Shown here piece after piece: positions 52,576-60,937 of a stretch of DNA of 64,000 bases (position 1 is its first letter; the number at the start of each line of letters is the position of its first letter). Both the position numbers and the translations under genes were made by a program. The notes below the pieces were generated by a model. The model saw only the letters and a list, made by a program, of their open reading frames with translations, was not told where the DNA came from and made no database searches. The stretch lies in assembly GCA_021608145.1 (NCBI GenBank), contig JAKIHM010000003.1, positions 1 through 64,000 of the forward strand, given 5' to 3'. The stretch comes from Thermovorax subterraneus (GTDB taxonomy: Bacteria; Bacillota; Thermosediminibacteria; Thermosediminibacterales; Thermosediminibacteraceae).

Positions 52576-52920
52576 GTGTCCGACGAGATTTACGATATGT
52601 ATGCTTCAATTTTCAAAGCTTTATCCCACCCGACGAGGATAAAAATCATAGAGCTGCTTGCCACTAAAGGTGAGATGTGCGTTTGCAATATAAGCGAAAA
52701 TTTAAAAATAGACCAGCCTACCGTGTCTAAGCATCTTAGTATTTTGAAAAATGCAGGAATCATAGAGAGCAAAAAAGAAGGCCTTATGGTGAATTATAAG
52801 ATAAGAATGCCTTGTATAGTAGACTTTTTCAGATGTGCCAATCAAGTCATCCAAGCAGATATAAATGCCAAATTTGCGTTGTCTTTAAAGAAAATTGAAG
52901 TTATGAAGGAGGAAAAATAA
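52576..52920 (+). CDS. ArsR-family transcriptional regulator
   Basis: A 114-residue winged-helix protein: ALSHPTRIKIIELLATKGEM then CVCNISENLKIDQPTVSKHL. CVC is the metalloid site. GTG start at 52576 follows GGAGG. It is the first gene of a rightward operon with a permease, a DGC-domain protein and a small thioredoxin, and is divergent from the acr3 operon. Confidence 0.9.
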   Translation: MSDEIYDMYASIFKALSHPTRIKIIELLATKGEMCVCNISENLKIDQPTVSKHLSILKNAGIIESKKEGLMVNYKIRMPCIVDFFRCANQVIQADINAKFALSLKKIEVMKEEK

Positions 52921-52924
52921 AATA

Positions 52925-54097
52925 ATGAAAGAATGGCAGAAATTCCTCACAATAGTGGTCATCTTTCTATTTGCTTATTATATGCCCCTTTCAAACCCCA
53001 GGTTTACCGGCGCCGTTCTCGAGTCCCTTTACATGCTACAGGACTATGCAAGGCTACACGTCCTGACATGCCTAGTGCCTGCATTTTTTATAGCAGGTGC
53101 TATCGCAAATTTCATATCTCAGGCTGCGGTTATAAAATATTTTGGAAGCGATGCGAAAAAATGGCTATCTTATGCCGTGGCATCTATTTCCGGCACTATA
53201 CTTGCCGTATGTTCTTGCACGGTTCTTCCACTTTTTGCAGGGATTTATAAAAGGGGAGCAGGAATCGGCCCGGCAACAGCCTTCCTATATTCAGGACCTG
53301 CTATAAACGTGCTCGCAATTATCATGACCGCCCGCATCCTGGGATGGAAACTGGGAGTTGCAAGGGCTATAGGAGCTGTAGTTTTTGCAGTTGTAATTGG
53401 ACTCATAATGGAGCTACTGTATGGCAGAGAAGATAGGGAAAGGACAAAAAAGATTAATATAAACTTGTCTCCCGGCGAAGAAAAAGGTAGAAAATTGTAT
53501 CAAGAGGCAATTTATTTTCTCAACTTAGTATTGATACTGATTTTTGCAGCATGGGGAAAACCCGCACAACCAGTAGGTTTTTTTAGTACAGTATATAACG
53601 TAAAGTGGTACATCACATCGTTTCTGTTGATAACTTTAGGGATCATCTTATATAGCTGGTTTAAAAAGGAAGAGCTCGTCTCTTGGATCGAATCAACCTG
53701 GAGCTTTGCAAAACAGATAATGCCGCTTCTTTTCGGCGGAGTTCTTGTTGCAGGTTTCCTCATGGGACGTCCTGACGTAGACGCGGGAATAATTCCTGCT
53801 AAATATATAGCGACAATCGTAGGTGGCAACTCTATTATGGCCAATTTTCTCGCTTCGGTCATCGGTGCGTTTATGTATTTTGCAACGCTCACAGAAGTTC
53901 CCATACTTCAAGGCCTTCTTGGTTCAGGAATGGGGCAGGGCCCGGCCCTGGCCCTGCTACTTGCAGGTCCTGCCTTAAGCCTTCCGAATATGCTGGTCAT
54001 AAACAGCGTGCTCGGCCCGAAAAAGACTATAACCTATGTGTCTTTGGTAATTATAATGGCAACATTGACGGGTTATATATTCGGCACATTGGCATAA
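52925..54097 (+). CDS. ArsP/DUF318-family permease
   Basis: A 390-residue permease with about ten helices. AVCSCTVLPLFAGIYKRGAG and FLYSGPAINVLAIIM are signature segments, with a second half-repeat TLTEVPILQGLLGSGMG and LLLAGPALSLPNMLVI. This clade typically sits with a DGC protein and a small disulfide protein, as here. Substrate not established, perhaps organoarsenical or a thiol-bound metalloid. Start four bases after arsR. Confidence 0.87.
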   Translation: MKEWQKFLTIVVIFLFAYYMPLSNPRFTGAVLESLYMLQDYARLHVLTCLVPAFFIAGAIANFISQAAVIKYFGSDAKKWLSYAVASISGTILAVCSCTVLPLFAGIYKRGAGIGPATAFLYSGPAINVLAIIMTARILGWKLGVARAIGAVVFAVVIGLIMELLYGREDRERTKKININLSPGEEKGRKLYQEAIYFLNLVLILIFAAWGKPAQPVGFFSTVYNVKWYITSFLLITLGIILYSWFKKEELVSWIESTWSFAKQIMPLLFGGVLVAGFLMGRPDVDAGIIPAKYIATIVGGNSIMANFLASVIGAFMYFATLTEVPILQGLLGSGMGQGPALALLLAGPALSLPNMLVINSVLGPKKTITYVSLVIIMATLTGYIFGTLA

Positions 54098-54119
54098 AAA
54101 AAAGAAAGGAAGGATGTTT

Positions 54120-54509
54120 GTGAATAACAGCGAAAAAATTATTGGGATCCTTCCCTGCTCAGGTGCTTGTAATGTAGGAATTATGACGACAAAAGCTACT
54201 GTTAAAGCATGTGAAACGCACGAAAATGTAAATTTTGTCTGCGCCTTAGGGCTTCCCTTAGGTATACCAGGAATAATTGAAAATGCTAAAAAGTCTAATG
54301 TGTATCTTGCATTAAATGGTTGCGAAATAAAGTGTGCCACAAAGGCCTTAGAATCAGTAGGTATTAAACCTGACGGTGAAATTGTAGTCTTGGAAAAATG
54401 TGATATGAAGAAAAACAAGAATTTCTCTGACGAAACCGGACTCGACGTCTTGATGGAAGAAGTTGAAAATTTTATCCAAAAATGGTCTCAAAACTTCTAT
54501 GCATCTTAA
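54120..54509 (+). CDS. DGC-domain putative zinc-binding protein
   Basis: About 129 residues. Cysteine motifs are regularly spaced: ILPCSGACNVGIMTTKA, CALGLPLGIPGI, LNGCEIKCATKALE and VLEKCDM, as in DGC/zinc-binding proteins. I place the start at GTG 54120, with AAGGAAGG at better spacing than for the ATG at 54114. It sits between a permease and a thioredoxin-like gene; a metal or metalloid handling role is inferred. Confidence 0.8.
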   Translation: MNNSEKIIGILPCSGACNVGIMTTKATVKACETHENVNFVCALGLPLGIPGIIENAKKSNVYLALNGCEIKCATKALESVGIKPDGEIVVLEKCDMKKNKNFSDETGLDVLMEEVENFIQKWSQNFYAS

Positions 54510-54584
54510 CCGGCAAATAGAAATAGAATAATTACGCCGGTTTTTAAAAGATAGAGAAATTAAACATTCAGGGAGGTAAAAATC

Positions 54585-54824
54585 ATGGAAATTAAAATTT
54601 TAGGTACAGGATGCCCCAAGTGCAAGGCCCTCGAGCAAAATACGCGGGAGGCTCTTCAGGAACTAGGTGTTAATGCAAACATCGAAAAGGTGCAGGATGT
54701 AAACAAAATTATGGAGTACGATATCATGTTTACGCCGGGACTCGTGGTAAACGGCGAAGTCAAGGTTTCCGGCAAAGTGGCAACAAAGGATGAAATAAAG
54801 GAAATCCTGCAAAAGTATCTTTAA
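54585..54824 (+). CDS. small thioredoxin-like redox-active disulfide protein
   Basis: A 79-residue glutaredoxin/thioredoxin-fold protein with the active site GTGCPKCKALEQ and the cis-proline segment FTPGLVVNGE. Start ATG with GGGAGG upstream. Last gene of the ArsR-permease operon, closed by a strong terminator. Probably the reductant for the permease cargo or the DGC protein. Confidence 0.9.
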   Translation: MEIKILGTGCPKCKALEQNTREALQELGVNANIEKVQDVNKIMEYDIMFTPGLVVNGEVKVSGKVATKDEIKEILQKYL

Positions 54825-54834
54825 TTAATTGAAG

Positions 54835-54868
54835 AACCGCTTTTAGGTTGTTAGGCCTAAAAGCGGTT
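54835..54868 (+). terminator. terminator of the second ArsR-permease operon
   Basis: AACCGCTTTTAGG (54835-54847) pairs with CCTAAAAGCGGTT (54856-54868), then TTATTTAT. Confidence 0.88.
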
Positions 54869-54923
54869 TTATTTATGACTTTGGGCCAATTCATATTTTT
54901 GATAAATATTTTTAATTTACTAT

Positions 54924-55520
54924 TTAGCGTTCAATCTTTTCTCCAAGTTTATGCTCCTTTCCCGCAAAAAGTCTTTCTAAGTTGCTCTTATGTCTGTATA
55001 TGGCGATTGCAGCCATGATTATACCGTATATGACATAAATTGCCGGATATCTCAATAACAAAAGTATTACAGGGAAACTTCCACTTCCCACTATTGACCC
55101 CAACGAAACATACCTTGTCAGAGCTATAGCAATAATCCCTACAGCCGTAGAAAACAACGCTGCTTTTGGAGCAAGGGCGAAGGCAACCCCCATACTTGTG
55201 GCTATACCTTTCCCGCCATTAAAATTAAGGAAAAGCGACCAGTCATGTCCGATAATTACGAATAGTCCGCAAAAAAGTCCCATAGCGTTGCCCCAAATTA
55301 ATTTAGCAAGCAACGCTACGAGAAATCCCTTCATAAAATCTGCCACATATACAATTGCGGCTGCTTTTTTCCCGACCACCCGGAGGACGTTAGTCGTGCC
55401 AGGGTTTCCACTGCCGTAATTTCTTATATCTATTCCATAGTATTTTTTGCATATGAGATGGGCTGAGGAAATAGACCCGACAATATAGCTTATTATTCCA
55501 CCAATTAAAAATTTAACCAA
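54924..55520 (-). CDS. plsY: glycerol-3-phosphate acyltransferase PlsY
   Basis: Adds an acyl chain from acyl-phosphate to glycerol-3-phosphate, first step of phospholipid synthesis. A 198-residue membrane protein with five helices. The three conserved motifs are seen: GSISSAHLICK, GSGNPGTTNVLRVVGKK, and NGGKGIATSMGV. Complete. Confidence 0.95.
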   Translation of the reverse strand: MVKFLIGGIISYIVGSISSAHLICKKYYGIDIRNYGSGNPGTTNVLRVVGKKAAAIVYVADFMKGFLVALLAKLIWGNAMGLFCGLFVIIGHDWSLFLNFNGGKGIATSMGVAFALAPKAALFSTAVGIIAIALTRYVSLGSIVGSGSFPVILLLLRYPAIYVIYGIIMAAIAIYRHKSNLERLFAGKEHKLGEKIER

Positions 55521-55590
55521 CAGGCTTCACCTCCTTTTGCTATTTTATTTAATTCTACCATAAATCAATATAGAAAATTTAAGTAAAATA

Positions 55591-55625
55591 AAAATGGGCT
55601 TCATTCTTAATATGCCCATTTTATT
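55591..55625 (-). terminator. terminator of selD
   Basis: AAAATGGGC and GCCCATTTT (55591-55599 with 55614-55622) form a stem overlapping the selD stop, followed by TTTATTTTAC on the minus strand. Confidence 0.8.
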
Positions 55626-56661
55626 CCACTATAATGTCAAATTCCGATTTTTTTTGGACCTGACCTATTCTCTCTGCAAATTCTACACCTTTTTTTTCGA
55701 GCTCCTTTATCAAAATTTCGCTCTTTTCTTTAGGACAGGATATCAAAAGTCCTCCAGAAGTCTGCGGGTCAAATAGGACATCCTGCAGTTCCTCTTTAAC
55801 CTCATTTAAAAATACAACTTTTTTCTCCAGATACCTCCGGTTTGCGTAAAGTCCCGCCGGCAAAAGCCCCATGGACGCGTATTCAAAAATCCCTGCTATG
55901 ACAGGAACTTTTTCAGCTTCTATTTTTATCGTCACTCCCGACGCTTCTGCCATTTCATACGCATGACCCAGCAGCCCGAAACCCGTAATATCGGTAACAG
56001 CGTTTACCCCTACTTTGATAGCCGCCTCGGAAGCCTCCTTGTTCAGGGTGTTCATAATCCCTATCGCTTTTTTAAAGGTCACTTCGTCAACCATCCCAGC
56101 CTTCATGGCCGTTGTAAAAATTCCCGTCCCCAGGGGTTTTGTGAGTATAAGCACATCGCCGGGCTTTGCACCAGCATTAGTAAGCACTTTTGCCGGGTGC
56201 AGTGTACCTATAACCGAAAGGCCATAGATAGGTTCCGGCGTCTTTATGGAATGGCCTCCCGCTATTATAGCCCCTGCTTCGATTACTTTGTCCGCCCCGC
56301 CCTTTAACACCACAGGAAGCACATCCTCCACCAAATCTTCCGGAAAGCCGACTATATTCAGGGCAAGAAGAGGTCTTCCACCCATTGCATAGATATCGCT
56401 CAAGGCATTGCAGGCTGCAATTTGTCCGAAAATGTAAGGGTCGTCAACGACGGGTGTAAAAAAATCGACGGTATGGATAATGGCAAGGTCGTCGGCAATC
56501 TTATACACCGCAGCATCATCGGAGGTCTCAAGGCCCACCAGCAGATTTTCGTGTTTCATTACGGGTAACTGCCGCAGCACCTGCGACAGAGCCAAAGGCG
56601 AAAGTTTAGCCGCTCAACCCGAACTGCATGTAAGTTCTGTGAGCTTTACTTTTCTACCCAC
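55621..56661 (-). CDS. selD: selenide, water dikinase SelD containing selenocysteine (in-frame UGA)
   Basis: Makes selenophosphate from selenide and ATP. Taken only from its first ATG-type start the gene looks truncated, but upstream the same frame reads KLTELTCSSG, UGA (56614-56616), then AAKLSPLALSQVLRQLP, the exact N-terminus of SelD with selenocysteine at the catalytic position. The chain from a GTG at 56661 (AGGTG upstream) is 346 residues, with Sec at 16. Other hallmarks: ETSDDAAVYKI, AGGHSIKTPEPIYGL, NAVTDITGFGLLGHA and FDPQTSGGLLIS. It starts a divergent selenium cluster. Confidence 0.92.
56566..56593 (-). promoter_or_regulatory. candidate bacterial SECIS hairpin of selD
   Basis: Starting 24 bases after the UGA, CTGTCGCAG can pair with CTGCGGCAG (one G-U) around a GTG loop. 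The apex lies about 34 bases from the UGA, within the range known for bacterial SECIS elements. Loop details should be tested by folding. Confidence 0.45.
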
Positions 56662-56677
56662 GTTTTACACCTGGTCA

Positions 56678-56775
56678 TCTAAACTGGGACAAACTTCTCA
56701 GTTTAGACGGCTGGGCTATTTTTATTCCGCCCTTTCAGAGAGTGCTCATTCCCAGCAGGCGGTATTTAAGCACTC
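56678..56775. other. structured intergenic region between selD and yedE
   Basis: TCTAAACTG/CAGTTTAGA (56678-56686, 56699-56707) is a clean stem. Next come three interleaved pairs: GCTGGG/CCCAGC (56710-56715, 56751-56756), CCGCC/GGCGG (56727-56731, 56758-56762) and GAGTGCT/AGCACTC (56740-56746, 56769-56775). They cannot all form as one nested fold, so alternative structures are implied. It may be a leader RNA of selD. Confidence 0.4.
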
Positions 56776-57036
56776 CTTTAGTCAATTTCAATATTACCTT
56801 TTAACTTTCACATACTCAAATATCAGCTATATCAGGTTATCGGTAAGACAATTATACCAAATAACCCAAATCTTTAACAGTTTGGCGTTGAAAAACTGGA
56901 TATTATTTGACTATAGAATTTCTCTATTGTTACCTTGCGTTAAATTTTTATTTTCAATTGGTATTCTTGAAATATTTCTAATATAATTTACATGAAAAAG
57001 TGAATATCATCACAATTATAAGAGGAGGTGCATAAT

Positions 57037-58134
57037 TTGAATTTGGATCAAAAGAAAGTGGTCATTTTTTCCGGCATCGCTGTAGGAGCTTTAGCCGTGA
57101 TGCTAACCGTATTAGGAAATCCGCCAAATCAAGGCATCTGTGTGGCGTGTTTCATAAGGGACATCGCAGGAGGATTGGGACTTCACAGAGCTGAAGCAGT
57201 GCAGTACATAAGGCCCGAGGTGCCTGGTTTTATCCTCGGCTCTTTCATCATCTCTCTAATATCGGGTGAATTTAGGGCTCGCGGCGGCTCTGCACCACTC
57301 GCCCGCTTTGTTATAGGCTTTTTCGTCATGGTAGGGGCACTGACCTTTCTCGGATGTCCCCTTCGCATGGTATTAAGGCTTGCAGCTGGTGACTTAAACG
57401 CAATCCCAGCTTTTTTCGGCTTTTCTCTTGGCATTTATTACGGGCTTTTTTTCATCAAGAAAGGCTATTCACTCGGTAGAAGTTATAAAATCCCACAAGG
57501 CAACGCTTATTTGATGCCTGCCATCTCGGTTTTTTTGCTCCTATTAGTTGCATTTTCGCCTTCCTTCATCTTTTTTAGCCAAAAAGGTCCCGGCTCTATG
57601 AAGGCTCCGTTTATCGCGTCCCTCGCAGCCGGGCTAATTGTCGGGATGCTTGCCCAAAGGTCGCGCCTCTGTATGCAGGGAGGCATAAGAGACATTTTCC
57701 TTCTCAGAGACTTCCACCTCTTTTCCGGATTCGTCAGTATCTTTATCACTGCATTAGTTCTAAATATAGCACTGGGTAAATTCCATCCGGGTTTTGCCAA
57801 TCAGCCAATAGCCCACAGCATGCATCTTTGGAATTTTCTCGGGATGTTCCTCGCCGGATTTGGTTCGGCACTCCTGGGCGGATGCCCTCTGAGGCAGTGC
57901 ATCCTGGCGGGAGAGGGTGATGCCGACGCCGCGGTAGCTTTTCTTGGGATGCTTGTTGGCGCGGCCTTTTCGCATAATTTCGGCCTTGCTGCATCCGCAA
58001 ATGGGGTGGGATCAAACGGCAAAGTAGCAGTGGTTTTGGGAATAGCCCTGCTCACCATTATCGCTGCTTTTAACGTCTCCACCGACATTTTCCAAAAGAA
58101 AGGAAGTGAGCTTTCTAATGCCCAGGAGGCTTGA
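57037..58134 (+). CDS. yedE: YedE-family putative selenium transporter
   Basis: A 365-residue membrane protein of the YeeE/YedE type with about ten helices. Duplicated motifs with cysteine are visible: GICVACFIRDIAGGLGLHRA and LGCPLRMVLRLAAGD in the first half, RLCMQGGIRDIFLLRD and LGGCPLRQCILAGEGDADAA in the second. This subfamily travels with selenium genes. I place the start at TTG 57037, eight bases after AGGAGG; a GTG at 57028 is too close. TATAAT at 56982-56987 with TTGGTA 18 bases upstream is a probable promoter. Confidence 0.9.
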   Translation: MNLDQKKVVIFSGIAVGALAVMLTVLGNPPNQGICVACFIRDIAGGLGLHRAEAVQYIRPEVPGFILGSFIISLISGEFRARGGSAPLARFVIGFFVMVGALTFLGCPLRMVLRLAAGDLNAIPAFFGFSLGIYYGLFFIKKGYSLGRSYKIPQGNAYLMPAISVFLLLLVAFSPSFIFFSQKGPGSMKAPFIASLAAGLIVGMLAQRSRLCMQGGIRDIFLLRDFHLFSGFVSIFITALVLNIALGKFHPGFANQPIAHSMHLWNFLGMFLAGFGSALLGGCPLRQCILAGEGDADAAVAFLGMLVGAAFSHNFGLAASANGVGSNGKVAVVLGIALLTIIAAFNVSTDIFQKKGSELSNAQEA

Positions 58135-58330
58135 TGCTCGCGGTCTTTCATGCCCGATGCCAGTAGTATTGACAAAAAAAGCTCTTGAAGAATCTCCCGG
58201 AGAAAACCTGGAAGTCCTGGTGGACAATCCCACAGCAAGGGACAATGTCTTCCGACTTGCAAGGAATTTAGGATATAATGTGGAAATAATAAATTCGGGT
58301 GGGGAATTTACAATAAAAATTGCGAGGTAG
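58118..58330 (+). CDS. TusA/SirA-family sulfurtransferase-like protein
   Basis: A 70-residue protein with the family motif LDARGLSCPMPVVLTKKALE, where Cys in CPxP carries sulfur or selenium. It resembles the N-terminal domain of YedF. The ATG at 58118 overlaps the end of yedE by 17 bases. In a selD-yedE cluster it probably ferries selenium. An in-frame start at 58106 is less likely. Confidence 0.9.
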   Translation: MPRRLDARGLSCPMPVVLTKKALEESPGENLEVLVDNPTARDNVFRLARNLGYNVEIINSGGEFTIKIAR

Positions 58331-58336
58331 GTATTA

Positions 58337-58612
58337 ATGGAAAAATACCCATATTTCATGATAACCTTCCCCTCCGTCCACCATGCCTTGAGGTTCGAGT
58401 CCAAGATGAAAGAAACCGGAATTTCTTTTCAGCTTGTCCCGGTGCCGAGGGAGATTAGCTCAAGCTGCGGGGTTGCAGCAAGGGTTGATTTTGTAGAGGA
58501 GGACACTTTAGTCGATACCGTTGACAATTTAAAGCTGGAATACGACTCGATTTACATTTACGACCGCCCCAAAGAAAAGCCCAGTCTGGTAAAAAGGTGG
58601 GAAATTCGCTAA
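58337..58612 (+). CDS. DUF3343 family protein
   Basis: A 91-residue protein matching DUF3343: PYFMITFPSVHHALRFES, then PVPREISSSCGVAARVD with a conserved SSCG motif. In many genomes DUF3343 follows yedE and yedF in selenium clusters or is fused to them, supporting a selenium-handling role. Function not biochemically proven. Confidence 0.85.
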   Translation: MEKYPYFMITFPSVHHALRFESKMKETGISFQLVPVPREISSSCGVAARVDFVEEDTLVDTVDNLKLEYDSIYIYDRPKEKPSLVKRWEIR

Positions 58613-58643
58613 AAAGGGCAGCTCTCGTTAGGCTGCCCTTTTT
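58611..58643. terminator. bidirectional terminator of selenium operon and trmI
   Basis: AAAAAGGGCAGC and GCTGCCCTTTTT form a long perfect stem around TCTCGTTAG. Confidence 0.9.
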
Positions 58644-59409
58644 ATTCGCCCAGTTTTCTCGCAAAAATAAGGTAGCCCGTGTGCCCCACCATCAGGTCCT
58701 CCGGACGGAGCCTTTCCGGGACCAGCTTGTATTTTCTCATCATGATTTCTACGACTTCGGCAATGTAAAAACCGCCCTTTTCCAGCGATTCCATGGTTTG
58801 CGTCACCTGATTCGTAGTGGGGACTATAATCCCAAGATGCCCTGCTGGCTTTAAGGCCTTTCTTATTTCGCCTAAGACCTCCCACGGCTCTCTAACATCC
58901 AGGAAAAAGGCGTCCAAGTCCTCTTCTTCTATTCCATCGGCAATGGATTTATTGTGCATTACTACATTGTCGAATTCAGCAAAATTCCTTATATTCTTGT
59001 CGGCAAGTTTATAAAATTCCTCTCTCTGTTCGTAGGTATAGACCCGCCCTTCTGGTCCCACCGCCCGGGAAAGGCATACTGTAAAAGCTCCCGAGCCTGT
59101 CCCAGCTTCTCCTACTCGTTTCCCGGGAAATATATCGAGCCGCATCATTATGTAAGCCCCTTCTTTAGGATAGACTATTTGGGTTCGGCGCTTAAGATAA
59201 TGCATTACATAATCGAACGTATCACAACTAAGAACATGGTAAACAGTGCCTTTTACTTCGAAACTACCCCCTGGTCTAATTTCAGCAAGTTCTTTTGAAT
59301 TTATCTGGCCGTTCGGCAATCCTATTTTATTCGGCGATGCCACATCGACCACCTTTTTGAAGCCTTCCGGTCCAATTATTACTCTTTTTGTCGAAAATCC
59401 TGACTGCAA
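58642..59409 (-). CDS. trmI: tRNA (adenine-N1)-methyltransferase TrmI
   Basis: Methylates A58 (and A57 in some species) of tRNA, important in thermophiles. A 255-residue protein: an N-terminal beta domain, then KRVGEAGTGSGAFTVCLSRA (SAM motif I), YEQREEFYKLADKN, and DAFFLDVREPWEVL with the catalytic Asp. TTG start with AAGGAGG eight bases upstream. Confidence 0.92.
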   Translation of the reverse strand: MQSGFSTKRVIIGPEGFKKVVDVASPNKIGLPNGQINSKELAEIRPGGSFEVKGTVYHVLSCDTFDYVMHYLKRRTQIVYPKEGAYIMMRLDIFPGKRVGEAGTGSGAFTVCLSRAVGPEGRVYTYEQREEFYKLADKNIRNFAEFDNVVMHNKSIADGIEEEDLDAFFLDVREPWEVLGEIRKALKPAGHLGIIVPTTNQVTQTMESLEKGGFYIAEVVEIMMRKYKLVPERLRPEDLMVGHTGYLIFARKLGE

Positions 59410-59426
59410 TTTTGGGGCCTCCTTTC

Positions 59427-59786
59427 TTACTCGAATAGTCCTTCGTACCGGCCTAGTCTACCACCTCTCACCATATTGAGGGGTACCGAAAACATTATAC
59501 CCAACTTGCTGTCTTCAGTAAAACTACCTATTTCACTTTCTATGGCATCTGCTATTTTATGCAGAGTCTCTGCATCTTCAATCACAGAAAGTACAGTCTT
59601 ATTTACAAAAAGCCCTTCTTCTTTTAATTTTTTTATGCTGGCTATCATGGGTCTTTCCTCTTCAAAACTTTTCATGATTACTCCTTGCCCCATAGAGTCG
59701 AGTACTGTCGCACCTTTAGCACCATTTTTCTTCATGACCCAGAGCAGCTTTTTTAAAAGTTCGGGTCTATTGAGAATTATCACCAT
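59427..59786 (-). CDS. PII-like nitrogen-regulator-fold protein
   Basis: About 119 residues of the PII/DUF fold with beta-alpha-beta repeats: VIILNRPELLKKLLWVMKKN, GATVLDSMGQGV and KTVLSVIEDAETLHKIADA. It overlaps the end of the antiporter gene by 20 bases, so it is probably a signalling subunit of that transporter, as known for other PII-like/transporter pairs. Ligand unknown; adenine nucleotides or c-di-AMP are possibilities. The start is either ATG 59786 or GTG 59795. Confidence 0.75.
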   Translation of the reverse strand: MVIILNRPELLKKLLWVMKKNGAKGATVLDSMGQGVIMKSFEEERPMIASIKKLKEEGLFVNKTVLSVIEDAETLHKIADAIESEIGSFTEDSKLGIMFSVPLNMVRGGRLGRYEGLFE

Positions 59787-60930
59787 TAAGTACACTGCCT
59801 ACCCTCTCCTTTTTGAAAAATAATTTTATCAATGGCGGTGCCAACAATGTGGTCACAAGTACCATCATAACCGAAGCGCTAAATATCGAAGGAGAAACAA
59901 TCCCTTTGTTCAGGCCTATATTTACTATGATCAAAGCCACTTCTCCCCTAGGCACCATCCCTGCGCCGACCGTGAGGCTTTCCCTCCAATCAAATCCAGA
60001 TAGCCTTGCCATAATGCCGCAGCCGATTATTTTCCCCAGGACTGCTAGGATTATGACGACTACACTAAATCCTATTCCCCCCACCATAGTCCTTACGTCA
60101 ACTTTCAATCCTATACTTGCAAAAAAAATCGGGGTAAAGAACAAGTACGCCAGGTCTTCTATTCCCTTTGCAATCTTATCTTTCGATTTATAATTTGAAA
60201 AAATCAAACCGGCTGCATAAGCTCCCGTAATTGCCGCAATTTCAGCTTTTTCAGCCAAATATGCTACAGCAAAGCAAATTACCATGCTAAATGTTATAAA
60301 CCGATTGCCGGGCCTCATAAACATTGTTATCAAATTCTCATACCTGCTAAATACTATTGCAAGTCCAACTACAAAAATTGTAAATCCGCCAATCTTTTCA
60401 ATAAGCGGCAGGATATTGGTCCCTCCCGCTATATAACCTGTCACGAAAGTTAGAAGAAGAATGCCCAAAACATCGTCGATAACCGCTGCAGCCAGGATAG
60501 CTATCCCTTCTTTGGAATTAAGTTTCCCCATTTCTCTTAATGTCTGGACTGTTATGCTGACTGAAGTCGCAGTAAGCATCGTCCCTAAAAACAACGACTC
60601 AGGCAGGGAAATTCCTGCGGCAAGCCCAACTGCAACCCCTGATAGAAAAGGAAGCACTACTCCTCCCAAAGCTATAACCGTGGAGGAGAATCCAGATGCT
60701 AAAAGGTCGGACGTATCGGTCTCAAGGCCAGCCAAAAACATTAAGAGCACCACGCCTATCTCGGCCATAAACTCAAGGGTGTGTTCAGAATGAACAAGGC
60801 CTAATAGCGAAGGACCAATGATAAGTCCTGCCACTATCTGCCCCAACACATTGACTTGTCGTAGCCTTGCCGCTACGTAACTTCCAATCCTAGCCACTCC
60901 GAGAACTATAGCAAGTTCTAGTAAATTCAA
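59767..60930 (-). CDS. CPA2-family monovalent cation:proton antiporter
   Basis: A 387-residue membrane protein with about eleven to twelve helices. GQIVAGLIIGPSLLGLV, LMFLAGLETDTSDL, GTMLTATSVSITVQTL, AAVIDDVLGILLLTF and AAITGAYAAGLIFSNY are typical of the KefB/NapA type. No C-terminal RCK/TrkA domain is attached; the adjacent PII-like protein may fill the regulatory role. It exchanges Na+ or K+ for protons. Confidence 0.9.
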   Translation of the reverse strand: MNLLELAIVLGVARIGSYVAARLRQVNVLGQIVAGLIIGPSLLGLVHSEHTLEFMAEIGVVLLMFLAGLETDTSDLLASGFSSTVIALGGVVLPFLSGVAVGLAAGISLPESLFLGTMLTATSVSITVQTLREMGKLNSKEGIAILAAAVIDDVLGILLLTFVTGYIAGGTNILPLIEKIGGFTIFVVGLAIVFSRYENLITMFMRPGNRFITFSMVICFAVAYLAEKAEIAAITGAYAAGLIFSNYKSKDKIAKGIEDLAYLFFTPIFFASIGLKVDVRTMVGGIGFSVVVIILAVLGKIIGCGIMARLSGFDWRESLTVGAGMVPRGEVALIIVNIGLNKGIVSPSIFSASVMMVLVTTLLAPPLIKLFFKKERVGSVLNGDNSQ

Positions 60931-60937
60931 ATGTAAA

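Noticed and set aside
56640-56800. tRNA-Sec gene near selD
   Set aside because: Stems are present but there is no TCA anticodon arm, no T-loop GTTCGAATC and no acceptor pairing.
56480-56986. Plus-strand ORF of 168 codons opposite selD
   Set aside because: It overlaps the true selD start and the structured intergenic region; its translation shows no family features.
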